From Rhodeus uyekii (Eukaryota; Chordata; Actinopteri; Cypriniformes; Acheilognathidae), in contig JAWRVZ010000104.1 in assembly GCA_037043235.1 (NCBI GenBank), positions 1,182,501 through 1,246,500 of the forward strand: a stretch of DNA of 64,000 nt. Reading direction: 5' to 3'. The notes beneath the pieces were generated by a model, which was not told the DNA's origin, ran no database searches, and was given only the letters and a program-made list of their open reading frames with translations. The position numbers and the translations under genes are program-made. Shown in pieces: positions 47,101-58,790 of the stretch (its first letter is position 1; each line of letters begins with the position of its first letter).

Positions 47101-49624
47101 ACGGTGAAGGTCAGTATTTTAGTAACATTTTTGGTTTGTTTTTCACCAAACCCTATTGTTTAACCCCAGGGAATCCAAAACAGAAAGAAGGGCAGAACAA
47201 CACCAGTGTGAGTAAAGCATGACTTTTGAACCATGGCTTTAACATTTTTCATCATTTTAAAAGAAGAATCAAGTAGTGATGGCAAAATGAAGCTTTGTAT
47301 GTCGTAAAATGGTTTCATTACTCAAAGCTTTTCAATACGGTGAACATTAATGACATCTTGAGATCAAAAGGTAGGAAAAGCTGCCTTTGCATCCCAGAAG
47401 ACCCAGACATTTTTTTATTATCATGTAATAAATCAGTTTGTGCTAAAACATAAGCCAATAAGAATATTTAGTCTAAACAAATAATAGTCTTTCCCGTGTC
47501 ATTGTACTTCCACAATATATAAATAATTGCATCTGAGAATTATTGTTGAATGGTTGTGAACCGTGGATTAATAAAAACTGAACATGCACAAAACCACACA
47601 AGTAATTATTTATACATATTATGATTGATTTTTATCAAAGAAGCAAATGGCTATTCAAAAGCCAGAATATGAAGCAATCAAGCGGTTGTGTGCAACATTT
47701 ACGCTTCTGATGTTTATGGCAAAACCAATCAAACTCCAGGAAGGGCTTCACTGTGAGACACCAACCTTTTTGTTCTTCCCGTTCCATTCTGCGGGGTTCA
47801 GGATCGTTCATGTTCTCACCACTGTTCTTTCACAAACTCCCTCTTTTCACTTTAGGCTGATGGGAATATTCCCACATTTATTGGTGAACTTCTGTGGGAA
47901 GAGCTTTATTGAAGCTGAAACACTGTGTGGTTGGAAGAGCAGATCTGGAAAAATCAATAAATCATAAATCATAAATGATCAGATTGACGATTTATTAAAA
48001 TGTAGTTACAGAATTTTTTTAAACAAATTAACTTTTTACTGAATCTACCCAGAAAAACTTTTTTCTTTTTCTTTTTTTTATTTATTTATTTGTCCATACA
48101 TTTACATTTTCATTTGGGATCATGTAATTTGCCTCAATCTGTTGAATGAAATTAGCTTTAGTGGCAGTTCACAGGTGATCGTTTCAGCAGCTGTTAATAT
48201 TGACACAGAGTTTATTACAAGTGTCCAAGGTAGACAAATAGATGTGGGCCAACAACAAATCCAGCAATAAATATGTGTGATGTGATAAAGGACTGATTTC
48301 TTACTTGTAAAGGTTTTATTACACTTACAGTAAAAATCATAGTTGTCAAACTCGTTATAATTCACTCCACCTTGGTTCAGTTTCCACCACAACTTCTTTC
48401 GATGTAATTTTCTATTTTATTAACCATCTCCACAGAATTTAATATGTATTAAATATCACAGCCCTTCTGATTTCAGTATTCTAAAATAAACCATATATAT
48501 ACACATTTACTGCAAGCTAAATTAAAGATTCAGTTACTTACATGGCACAGATGAACCGTTTCAAGATGATCTTCACAAATCTGAATGACAAAAAGATCAA
48601 AAACCGACAGATGAACAGAAGCAGGGAGTATACGACATAATTCTTTGAGATAACGCTGCCTCAGATTACAAATATTATTATTAATGTTAAATGTTAAATA
48701 TAGTTGAAAGGTGACCCACTTTGAAAAGTTCCTAGACCCCAGGCCCTGATCTGTCCGCTCTCAATACACAACCTAACCTGGTCCAGGTATGTAATGGCAA
48801 TATCACATCCAAAATTCAGTTGGAGCCAATGTGCCGCTTCTCAACCAAAAATCGGGCCAGATCCACACAACCAAAGCCCTCTCGCTGGGCGAGAGCTGCC
48901 AGTTCCCTCAGCGGCAGCGGGACCCGAGCCACAAGGACCGCAAGCACTCGCAGCCTCCTCAAAGACTGCGAGGTGAGAGCGGAGGATGCGAGGCGGAAGC
49001 CACTCGCAATCTGCACATGCAGCGCCCTCAAGCATCATCCCCCATGCAAGATACACATAAAGCATGCATATCGCGTGCAGGGGACCACACAACGCTTGAA
49101 AGATTCAGCCATATCTCACATATGAAGGAAATTATAGTTTAAAATGTTCCAAATTGTATGTGTTCATTCCTGTCCAAACATAAAGTTACTGTTTTTAATT
49201 CTGTAGCAAACCTTCTCTGACTAAACAAAGGAGACCACTCAGGGTGAAAAGTCCAAGGCTGTAACTGTTGACGTTGTCTGTCTGCCAGAGAAGATACAGA
49301 AAGAAAGGGATGGGGTAAGGGGTTCTTGCATTCCTGTGTTCAGATTGCTGACTGGTGGGGAGTATCCTGAGAAGAAGAAAGCTACCTGATAACAGTCACT
49401 GTATGAAGAGGAGGACTCGAGGGAGGAATCAAAAGTCTGTTTTCAAAGACTTGTAAGACATTCTGGACTGCCCAGATGTCAGCTTTTGGCATTGTGCTCC
49501 AGTAATCCTGAGCTCAGAGCTCTTTTGATTCTCTATTAAATTGATTCCATTTATCTACGACAGCTCAGCTGATCAATGTCGCGATGCTCAGCTCCTAACA
49601 ATAAAATAGATGTAATTGTATTTC
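47101..49624. other. non-coding stretch with one unexplained GC-rich block
   Basis: AT-rich up to 48.7 kb with no recognised exon. The block 48810-49040 is GC-rich and open in several frames. On the minus strand one frame reads LRRLRVLAVLVARVPLPLRE and ends ARFLVEKRHIGSN then stop, but I cannot name a family. The segment 49200-49600 ends in CAGCTCCTAACA and has ATTAAA upstream, as an LTR might, yet no matching start was found. Confidence 0.4.
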
Positions 49625-49728
49625 CATGGGCGGACCGATACCATTTTGGGGACCATTGCTCCACTGAATCCCTAAGACTGACTCACCGAACCCCTGGGGT
49701 TCGATCGAACCCAGGTTAAGAACCACTG
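49625..49728. mobile_element. hAT element terminal fragment
   Basis: The right end reads, in reverse complement, CAGTGGTTCTTAACCTGGGT and then TCGATCGAACCCCAGGGG, the terminus of a widespread vertebrate hAT (Charlie-type) family. Only this end is present. Confidence 0.6.
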
Positions 49729-50190
49729 ATCTACGAGTAGCGTCTTTCTTTGACATGGCAAATCAACGGACTGGGGGGAAAGAATATTTCCAACACATAT
49801 AAAAAACTTCGCGAAACACTCGCAGACCGTCTTCCAGTGCTTGTTGAAAACACTAAAGCTGTCGGTTCCGGTTTCGGCGTGCCTTTTGTACTGCTGGCAA
49901 ATCAATATAATCCTAACAAATCAATATATATATTTTACTAATGCAAATACACACCTTGAACTTTGACTCACTTCAAAAAACTTGAGGCTGACTAATGTCA
50001 TCAAGGCAAAGGAACAGCCAAAATCCAAACAGCTGTTAAATATGAAACAGATTTGTCTGAATAAACTCTTTTGAATTCATTTTGGATCATTATATGATAT
50101 CGAATGACATTGTAAAACAGTTAATGATGCAGACTGACAGCCACTTCACTCAAGTATGTGGTAAACTTATTAGGCATTTAACCCCTATAC

Positions 50191-50308
50191 CAGGGATCGG
50201 CAACCCAAAATGTTGAAAGAGCCGGACCGATCGCAGATAGCGGGGGTTGGGGACCGCTGCTATAAGTTACGTGAAGGGGACGAAAGAGCCGCGGGTTGCC
50301 GATACGGG
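50191..50308. mobile_element. 118-bp hAT-like MITE
   Basis: The left end CAGGGATCGGCAACCC and the right end in reverse complement CCCGTATCGGCAACCC form inverted repeats, each followed inward by GAAAGAGCC or GGCTCTTTC-type sequence. The short length and ends match known fish hAT MITEs. Confidence 0.65.
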
Positions 50309-50315
50309 CCATTAT

Positions 50316-51192
50316 ACAGAATTGGTGACCTAAAGGATTATTAGGAACACCTGTTCAATTTCTCATTAATGCAATTTTCTAATCAATCTAATCAACATGG
50401 CAGTTGCTTCAATGCATTTAGGGGTCAAGACAATCTCCTGAACTCCAAACTGAATTTCAGAATGGGAAAGAAGGTGATTTAAGCAATTTTTAACGTGGCA
50501 TGGTTGTTGGTGCGAGTATTTCACAATCTGCTCAGTTACTGGGATTTTCACGCACGACCATTTCTAGGGTTTACAAAGAATGCTGTGAAAAGGCAAAAAC
50601 ATCCAGAATGCGGCAGTCCTGTGGGCGAAAATGCCTTGTTGATGCTAGAGGTCAGAGGTCATGGGCCGACTAATTCAAGCTGATAGAAGAGCAACTTTGA
50701 CTGAAATAACCACTCGTTACAACTGAGGTTTGCAGCAAAGCATTTGTGAAGCCACAACACGCACAACCTTGAGGCGGATGAGCTACAACAGCAGAACACC
50801 CCACCGGGTGCCACTCATCTCCACTACAAATAGGAAAAAGAGGCTACAATTTGCACTAGCTCATCAAAATTGGACAGTTGAAGACTGGAAAAATGTTGCC
50901 TGGTCTGATGAGTCTCCATTTCTGTTGAGACATTCAGATGGTAGAGTCAGAATTTGGCGTAAACAAAATGAGAACATGGATCCATCATGCCTTGTTACCA
51001 CTGTGCAGGCTGGTGATGATGGTGTAATGGTGTGGGGGATGTTTTCCTGGCACACTTTAGGCCCTTTAGTGCCAATTGGGTATCGTTTAAATGCCACGAC
51101 CTGCCTGAGCATTGTTTTTGACCATGTCCATCCCTTCATGACCACCATGTACCCATCCTCTGATGATACTTCCAGCAGGATAATGCACCATG
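50316..51192 (+). mobile_element. Tc1-like transposon, 3' truncated, plus strand
   Basis: The left terminal region (GACCTAAAGGATTATTAGGA at about 50327) is the same family as the element at 31845-32451, and the leader continues through GGCAGTTGCTTCAATG. Transposase sequence follows, with helix-turn-helix remnants (50470-50700) and the first half of the DDE domain. It stops at 51192 where an LTR begins, and no Tc1 sequence resumes on the far side. The first base pairs of the terminus have diverged. Confidence 0.85.
50730..51192 (+). pseudogene. Tc1 transposase, first half of the DDE domain
   Basis: An open frame of about 150 codons covers the region joining the DNA-binding and catalytic domains and the first catalytic block. 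WSDESPFLLRHSDGRVRIWR contains the first catalytic aspartate, and GVMVWGMFSWHTLGPL leads to the second (VFDHVHPFMTTMYPSSDD region). The frame runs into the neighbouring LTR and then reads 12 foreign codons to a stop. The last catalytic glutamate is missing and the upstream DNA-binding part is in other frames, so it is inactive. Confidence 0.85.
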
Positions 51193-51580
51193 TGTCAGGG
51201 TTCTGTCACCTCAGTTTGGGTTTCTAGTGTTTGGCTGCCCCTTTGTTGTGTCTTGTGATTGTAAACCCCTCCCATCTTGTTCCATCGTTCCCCTTAATTT
51301 ATCCCAGCTGTTTCTGCTCGTTACCTTTCCTCATGTTTGCCCTATTTAATCCTGGTGTGTTTGCTGTCCTGTGTCGTGTTGTTGTCATCCCTGGATGTCA
51401 TTCTTGTCTAGATGTTCCCTGCCCTGAAGTCCTGGTTGGTTTTATGTTTCGAGTTATGATCTGGTTTATGTTATGTTTTCCCCCTTGTGGGATGTTTCTT
51501 TTTTATGTTATGTTCTTTTGTTATTCCCATTAAACCTCCTTCACCTGCACATTGAGTACTCCCGTACTTGAACCGTGACA
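51193..51580 (+). repeat. 5' LTR of a second gypsy-type element (388 bp)
   Basis: Begins TGTCAGGGTTCTGTCACC and ends GAACCGTGACA; the outer 11 bases are inverted repeats with one mismatch. A TATTTAA box near 51342 and an ATTAAA signal near 51530 are in plus-strand order. The flanks (CCATG and GACTC) are not a target duplication, as expected if the downstream part of the element is lost. Confidence 0.75.
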
Positions 51581-51680
51581 GACTCCTTTCTGATAGAACA
51601 ACACGACCACAATGAGGACTCAGCAGAGGAAGGATCCGCCGCCATCAGCAACTCCGGTGTCCAGCCCTATGTGCAATATA
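51581..51680 (+). mobile_element. leader and gag start of the second gypsy element, truncated
   Basis: After the LTR the sequence runs TCTGATAGAACAACACGACC, then ATG AGG ACT CAG CAG AGG at 51611 and a proline/serine-coding stretch. It resembles the untranslated leader and gag start of a fish gypsy family (recognised by general pattern). Similarity fades by about 51680. Confidence 0.5.
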
Positions 51681-53040
51681 ATTAGTTATTTGTATTAACA
51701 TAAAATTTTGAATGTCTGATTCAACTATGGCAAACTAAGTATTGGGGTCACTACCAAAACATTACTGTCACTACCGAAAATGTGCTGTCACTACCAAAAT
51801 ATGGGAAGTTTTGTCAAAAATAAAGTATATTGAATTATCAACTAAGACGTTATGATAGTGTTTAGTTTAATGCATATTCAACCTAATGAATCCTTAACTT
51901 TGAAATCAGTATGATAAACTTTATGCCTTCTACAAAGAAAGATTGGGTTCAAAATACAACAAATCTCATAAATGACACTTAAAATATCATTTTTATGGAT
52001 TTAACCTGTATTACTACTTGATTTAACCTTAATTACTAGAAATGTATACCTTGGATATTGTACAATTTGCATACGTGCAAAATTTGTGGGGGAAAAATAA
52101 AAAATTTCAAGATGGTTCCAACTCTGTTTTGTCACCAATTCTGTAGAATGGCCCATACAGAGACATTTATACCATGGAAAGCCCAAAAGTAAAACATCTC
52201 TCACATAAAATTAAAACGATTAAATGTATTTAAATGCAAGCTAAATATAGAGCCCTAGACTCGGGCTAAAAAGTTTTCCTGCACTTTCTGACACAGAGCA
52301 GCCCATCTTCGGCTCCGCTCCATAAAACTCCAGCTCATTATACTGTAGGAGAATTACAGTTAAGACCAGAGGACCAGATATTGTTGGAGAAATTCATCCA
52401 TTGTTAAAACTTTATCTGTAGAATTAGTGTGACCATAAACTCATATGAACTCTGAGCTTTGTAACTTTGTAAATGTTGGACACAGAGTTGGGCCTGTTTG
52501 TCAGCCTTGAAGATGACGAAAAAGTATCAGGTGAGCTTTTGGGAACATAACCAGGGATTGAAAAAATTTATTAAATTGGGACAAACAGTCAAAAGTCTTT
52601 TGTTTAAAAAACGGGTGACTATTTTCCATAATAAAAATCAAGGGATGTATGAGAAATATGTAGTGGTGGCAAAAACACCAAGGTCAAGCCAAAAGAAAAA
52701 GATACTTAGAGAAATCCTATTGGAAACAGGATGATGAGAAAAAGGTATATTGTGTGATGTATCGGGCAATAAAGTCAGATGATGCTTGATTATTTTGAAC
52801 CTGTCATCTCTCTTTTTTGCCTGGCAATTAAGACTTCATCTTTGAAGATTTGGAACTTTAGATTCTGAGCCTTTTTCCAGATTGAATTGAGTGTGTGCAG
52901 ATTTCCCACGACAATATGTTGAATGAAGACTGCATTCGTAGGCCGCCCCACAAACAGGTACAATCACATTGTTACAGCAATTATACTCTAACAGAGAATA
53001 CTAACTACATCATTGCTGAAGGTTAAATGATTCTGATTGG
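51681..53040. other. non-coding stretch with a short tandem motif
   Basis: At 51748-51805 three near-copies of GTCACTACCAAAACATTACT follow each other. A 78-codon plus-strand frame at 52498-52734 (lysine-rich) has no recognised family. The rest is AT-rich and unassigned. Confidence 0.4.
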
Positions 53041-53960
53041 CTAAGAAAGAAAGAAAGGTAAACAGGTAGGCAAATCGGTTATGAAGTCCACGCCTAGGTG
53101 GGACAAGGGACGACGACGGATAGGTAGGGGCATGAGTTTTCTTGACTTGGGCTCCTTCTGAAGCAGTGCAGACAAGGGTGCAGCTATGGTACTGAAGTTG
53201 CATATAAACCTCCTGCGGAAGTTGGCAAAGCCCAAAAACTGTTGCAGGTATTTGATGGTCTTGGGTGTGGGCGAGGTCTGCACTGCTCTCACCTTCCCCT
53301 GGTCCATCTTGACGCAGCTCTGGTCTATGATGTAACCCAAGAACTGTGTGTGGCTGCGGTGGAACTCGCACTTCTCCAGCTTTAAGAAGAGGTGATGGTC
53401 TCGGAGCTGTTGCAGGACCTGCACAACGTGGTGATGTGTTCTTTCAGGGTTTGAGAGTAGACGATGATGTCATCAATGTAGACAATGACGAAACGATTAA
53501 GGAATTCTCGAAGGATTTCATTCATGAAGCCTTGGAACACTGCCGGGACATTGGAGAGTCCGAAGGGCATTACCAGATATTCATAATGATCAGAAGGGGT
53601 GATGAAGGCCATTTTCCACTCCTCACCCTTGCGGATTCGTATTAGATTGTAGGCGCTGCGCAGGTACAACTTCATGAAGATGCGAGCCCCCCCCGCAACT
53701 GTTCCAGAGCGGCTGGTACCATGGGAAAGGGACAGCGGAACTTGATGGTTTGTGAGTTGAGATGACGATAGTCAATACAGGGCCTCAAGCCTCGTCCTTC
53801 TTGACCATGAAAAAAACTGGCAGCGGCAGGGGATGTAGACGGCCGGATGTACTTTTGAATGAGAGCCTCCTTGATGTACTCCTCCATGGCCTGCTGTTCC
53901 CGGATGGACAGGGGATAGACTTGACCATGCTGAAGCCCCAGGCAGCAGGTCAATCACAGT
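53041..53960 (-). pseudogene. decayed gypsy pol fragment (RT, joined to integrase)
   Basis: Minus-strand frames in three pieces show a Ty3/gypsy reverse transcriptase. The first is LRPCIDYRHLNSQTIKFRCP (53960-53675); then MPFGLSNVPAVFQGFMNEIL with the catalytic YIDD (53675-53430); then FLKLEKCEFHRSHTQFLGYI and IKYLQQFLGFANFRRRFI (53424-53180). Right after the RT thumb the frame enters PLSHLGVDFITDLP, which is the start of the integrase core. RNase H and the zinc finger are therefore deleted. At least two frameshifts separate the pieces. It belongs to a different gypsy lineage from the 35-42 kb element (YIDD rather than YLDD). Confidence 0.88.
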
Positions 53961-56126
53961 CCCATGGAAGTTCCGTAGCCAGTTGTTTGCTGAATACATC
54001 GTGGAGCAACGTATTCAGCACTTCAGGAGCACTTGATAATTACAGACACCTGTGATTGATCAGGATTGAGCTTTGCAGGAAATTAGATCTTCAGGAACAG
54101 GATTGGTCAGCCCTGGAATCGAGCTTCAAGTGTAGAAATAATAATTCTTGTTTATGATAAAACTGGGCCACATGTGTTTTAAGTGATGAAAGAATAAACC
54201 CAGATAGAGTTGTGTCGACCCAGATTCTGCCACAACACTCATGGAATGATGATCTAGCAAAGGAAGCCAAGATTAGATCAGGTGATATTTATTACATATA
54301 AAGGAATAAAACATCAAAATAAGCTACAGAGTAAAATTATTGTACGTGCCTGTAAGAGATAACTCAAACTATAAAATATTTTGTTTTATATGATATGACA
54401 TGTGCTGTCAAGGTTTTAAGTCTAAACTCCATAAAAGCATCTCAGACAATATAATAGGCTACTGCGAGTTCACAGAAGATGGACACCACCAGAGGGAGGC
54501 GTAGAGAGCATTTAAAATCTACTGTGCATCTGGAAAAAAATAAAACCTTCAAAAGTCAAATAAAATGTTTAAGATACAAGATACAAATTTTAAAATAAAT
54601 ATCTAGAGTAGTAAATGGGTGTGTGTTCTTGGCATTGCCACAAGAGTAGCAAATAAGAAACAATGTGAAAATGTGTCATCACAAAATGTTCAGTTAGTTT
54701 GTTGCATTATTTTCATTATTCAAGAGACATAACAATGATGAGAAGCTTGATGCATCTTACGTCTAGCCTGTATCCAAGCAGACATTCATATTATATTTCT
54801 TTTTAATTTTTATTTTATTATATTAAATGCACAAAACAACTCTTCAAAATGTGTCAGAATGAGATGAATGTGGTCTTTGGTCAGATGCGGCACAGGTGTG
54901 TATTACTGGAGCTATGAAATGTAGAAGGTGTGCAAAACATGCTGTGGAAAAAAAATTTGTATGTGGGTGAAGGGCTGCACAGGAACCCACGGCCTGCAAC
55001 AGTAGCAGTTTCAATGCCACGTTCCCATGAGTGAGAACAAAGCATCATCTGAGACAAACAAATCAGTTACAGTTTGCAAAATATGCTGGGAATTGTCCCC
55101 GTGTGCAGATTTTGCTAATCAGAATTTGAATGCAGTAGCACTTTGAACGTTGACATCAATTAAAGTACTGTTATGTTCAACATTAAAAGAACAGGAAATA
55201 GTGGGATACCAGAACCCAAAGTGTTAGACCATCTCTAGATAGTGTGAACGAGTGGTTATAGAAATGAAATAACATTAGGTATTTAATGTACAGCTCCCAT
55301 GTAACTTTCGAGCAGAATAGTTTATTGGATGCCAGTGGGATTATGTGCTTAAAAAACGGGTGCTGAGCTGATACAATCTATCTTTGTCAGAGAGCTGATC
55401 TTACTTTGTCATTAAAACACCTGGCAATGGACTCTGTGATTTGTCTTATGCAAATAATAAAACATTCAGTTATAGAGTTGTAAAATCTGAAGAGATTTGT
55501 TTTTCTTGCTGACAGGAAAACGACAGGCAGGATATACCGGTATGTGGAGTTTAGAGAAGAGTGGCAAACCACAAAGTTGAAGAATGTAATGCTTCTGTAT
55601 AGTACAAAGAGACTTTGATCAAAGTGTAAAGTCTGCCACTATAACACAGGCCCGGCTGGAGCAGAATTTCCTCTGACGCTCATATAGCTACTGTAAAGAC
55701 ATCGCAAATTTTGATATATCCACAATGGATATATTTACCTTTTGGTTGAACTCACTCAAGCAAAATAACTAAAAGACCTTGAGGAGAAAGGCGAAGTAGC
55801 CAAATCTGGAAGTCTGAAAGCTGAAATCATAAACAAGTGTTTTGGATTGTGTATTTCCATATCTTTCTCTGAAAAACACTGTGTTTTTGTATTCAAAATG
55901 GATGGATAAGCCACAAATAATAGGCTACGCTATTTTTTAATTTCAGGTCGATGTAAAGCATTTGCTTTAGTGTATCCCATCTTAAAATTAAGTGAAAAAG
56001 ATCCTAACCAAACAACTTTTAGTAGTACTTTTAGTCAGGAGTTGTGTAGGAGGATGATGAAGGCACGGAGGCACAGGAATTAACTGGAACTTACTTTAAT
56101 AACAAATTCAAACAAACACTTTAAAC
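53961..56126. other. non-coding stretch holding a duplicate of the receptor gene's upstream segment
   Basis: No exon recognised. The segment 54893-54985 resembles 59910-59990, which lies upstream of the immunoglobulin receptor gene (see findings). The remainder is AT-rich. Confidence 0.4.
54893..54985 (+). repeat. duplicate of the segment upstream of the receptor gene
   Basis: Reads GTGTGTATTACTGGAGCTAT and later GTATGTGGGTGAAGGGCTGC. The other copy reads GTGTCTATTATTAGAGATAT and GTATGTGGGTCAAGGGCTGC, in the same orientation. I estimate roughly three-quarters identity by eye. No Ig exon follows this copy before the LINE at 56.1 kb. Confidence 0.55.
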
Positions 56127-56127
56127 A

Positions 56128-56458
56128 CTACCGCTGTGCAATAGAAAGCATCCTGACGAACTGTGTCACAGTGTGGTATGGGTGCTGTTCTGTCGCGGAG
56201 CGCAAGGCACTGCAGCGGGTGGTGAAAACTGCCCAACGCATCACAGGGACTCCACTTCCTGCCATCGAGCACGTCCAGAGGAAACGCTGTCTGCGTCGAG
56301 CTCGCAGCATCCTCAAGGACTCCTCTCACCCAGCCCACAGACTGTTCTCCCTCCTTCCCTCCGGCAGGCGTTTCAGGTGCCTCCGGACCAGAACCAGCAG
56401 ACTAAAGAACAGTTTCTTCCCCAGAGCTGTCTCTTTACTGAACTCTAACCCTTGCTGA
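56128..56458 (+). pseudogene. LINE ORF2 C-terminal remnant
   Basis: One uninterrupted frame of about 110 codons: CAIESILTNCVTVWYGCC, then RKALQRVVKTAQRITGTPLP, a cysteine/arginine-rich middle, and HPAHRLFSLLPSGRRFRCLR followed by SRLKNSFFPRAVSLLNS and a TGA. This is the region after the reverse transcriptase in fish L2/CR1-like LINEs, whose conserved LLPSGRR and TxRLKNSF blocks are clear. The catalytic domains are missing through 5' truncation at about 56127. Confidence 0.88.
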
Positions 56459-58790
56459 CCCCACTCCTCTATCACCCCCACCCCCACCATCCCACTCCCC
56501 TCACAGACTCCTCTACCCCCCCCACCACCATCCCACTCCCCTCACAGACTCTCCTCTTACCCCCCCCAACATCCCACTCCCCTCATAGACTCCTCTCTCC
56601 CCCCCACCACCATCCCACTCCCCTCATAGACTCCTCTCTCCCCCCCACCACCATCCCACTCCCCTCACAGACTCTCCTCTTACCCCCCCCCAACATCCCA
56701 CTCCCCTCATAGACTGCTCTCCCCCCCACCATCCCACTCCCCTCACTGACTCCTCCCCCCCCCACCGCCATCCCACTCCCCTCATAAACTCCTCTCCCCC
56801 CCACCACCATCCCACTCCCATCCAGACTCTCCTCTCACCCCCCACCATCCCACTCCCCTCATAGACTCCTCTCACCCCCCTGCCCCCCACCACCATCCCT
56901 CATAGACTCCTCTCCCCCCCACCATCCAACTCCCCTCATAGACTCCTCTCACCCCCCTGCCCCCCCCCACCACCATCCCACTCCCCTCAGACTCTCCCCT
57001 CTCCCCCTAAACCATCATCCTACCACCCTCATAGACTCCTCTTACCCCCCCACCATCCAATTCCCCTCATAGACTCCTCACCCCACTACCCCCCCACCAC
57101 CATCCCACCCCCCTCACAGACTCTTCTCTCTCCCCCACCACCATCCCACTCCCCTCATACACTCTCCTCCCACCCCCACCACCATCCCACCCCCCTCACA
57201 GACTCTTCTCTCTCCCCCACCACCATCCCACTCCCCTCATACACTCTCCTCCCACCCCCACCACCATCCCACTCTCCTCTTACCTCCCCACCACCATCCC
57301 ACTCCCCTCAGACTCTCCTCTTACCCCCCACCACCCCACTCACCTCACAGACTATCCTCTTACCCCCCCACCACCACCCCACTCCCCTCAGACTCTCCTC
57401 TTACCCCCCACCACCCCACTCCCCTCATAGACTCTCCTCTTACCCCCCCACCATCCCACTCCCCTCATAGACTCCTCTCTCCCCCACCACCATCCCACTC
57501 TCGTCATAGACTCCTCCCCACCATCCCACTCTCCTCATAGACTCCTCCCCACCATCCCACTCCCCTCATAGACTCCTCTCTCCCCCACCACCATCCCACT
57601 CCCCTCACAGACTCTCCTCTTACCACCATCCCACTGCCCTCATAGACTCCTTACTCCCCCCCACCACCATCCCACTCCCCTCGCAGACTCTCCTCTTACC
57701 ACCATCCCACTCTCCTCATAGACTCCCCCCCCATCCCACTCCCCTCATAGACTCCTCTCTCCCCCCCCACCACCATCCCACTCCCCTCATAGACTCCTCT
57801 CTCCCCCCCACCACCATCCCACTCCCCTCATAGACTCCTCTCTCCCCCCCCACCACCATCCCACTCCCCTCACAGACTCTTCTCTTACCCCCCCACCACC
57901 ATCCCACTCCCCTCATAGACTCCTCTCTCCCCCCCCACCACCATCCCACTCCCCTAATAGACTCCTCTCTCCCCCCCCACCACCATCCCACTCTCCTCAT
58001 AGACTCCCCCCCCATCCCACTCCCCTCATAGACTCCTCTCTCCCCCCCATCACCATCCCACTCCCCTCATAGACTCCTCTCTCCCCCCCCACCACCATCC
58101 CACTCCCCTCACAGACTCTTCTCTTACCCCCCCACCACCATCCCACTCCCCTCATAGACTCCTCTCTCCCCCCCCACCACCATCCCTCTCCCCTAATAGA
58201 CTCCTCTCTCCCCCCCACCACCATCCCACTCTCCTCATAGACTCCTCCCCACCATCCCACTCCCCTCATAGACTCCTCTCTCCCCCACCACCATCCCACT
58301 CCCCTCACAGACTCTCCTCTTACCACCATCCCACTGCCCTCATAGACTCCTTACTCCCCCCCACCACCATCCCACTCCCCTCGCAGACTCTCCTCTTACC
58401 ACCATCCCACTCTCCTCATAGACTCCCCCCCCATCCCACTCCCCTCATAGACTCCTCTCTCCCCCCCCACCACCATCCCACTCCCCTCATAGACTCCTCT
58501 CTCCCCCCCCACCACCATCCCACTCCCCTCACAGACTCTTCTCTTACCCCCCCACCACCATCCCACTCCCCTCATAGACTCCTCTCTCCCCCCCCACCAC
58601 CATCCCACTCCCCTAATAGACTCCTCTCTCCCCCCCCACCACCATCCCACTCTCCTCATAGACTCCCCCCCCATCCCACTCCCCTCATAGACTCCTCTCT
58701 CCCCCCCACCACCATCCCACTCCCCTCACAGACTCTCCTCACCCCCCACCACCCCACTCCCCTCTCAGACTCCCCCACCACACCAGACTC
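56459..58790. repeat. C-rich minisatellite with 700-bp higher-order repeat
   Basis: Variable 30-45-bp units of the form CACCACCATCCCACTCCCCT followed by CATAGACTCCTCTCTCCCCC. Units differ in C-run length and in CATAGACT/CACAGACT/CGCAGACT variants. A block of about 700 bp is itself duplicated: for example TACCACCATCCCACTGCCCT occurs at 57621 and 58321, and CTCCTCATAGACTCCTCCCC at 57530 and 58230. The minus strand is very G-rich with many G4-type runs. Long frames in it (GGWW- or PLPHHHP-like) are artefacts. Confidence 0.95.

Noticed and set aside
49200..49610. Possible solo LTR ending CTCCTAACA with ATTAAA upstream
   Set aside because: No matching TGTTAG-type start was found on the other side, so the LTR could not be defined.
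52498..52734. 78-codon lysine-rich plus-strand frame
   Set aside because: No domain, no upstream or downstream exon context, and frames of this length are expected by chance.
54893..56126. A second, decayed copy of the receptor gene downstream of the duplicated segment
   Set aside because: No Ig-domain or signal-peptide exon could be found between the segment and the LINE.
57716..58674. Long minus-strand frames with GGxVWEGVGWWWGG-like repeats
   Set aside because: They are translations of the C-rich minisatellite inside the LINE 3' UTR. Unit length varies and no start, splice or conserved fold supports a protein.
56459..58790. Possible CRISPR-like array
   Set aside because: Units are adjacent and variable without unique spacers, and the host is a eukaryote; it is an ordinary minisatellite.
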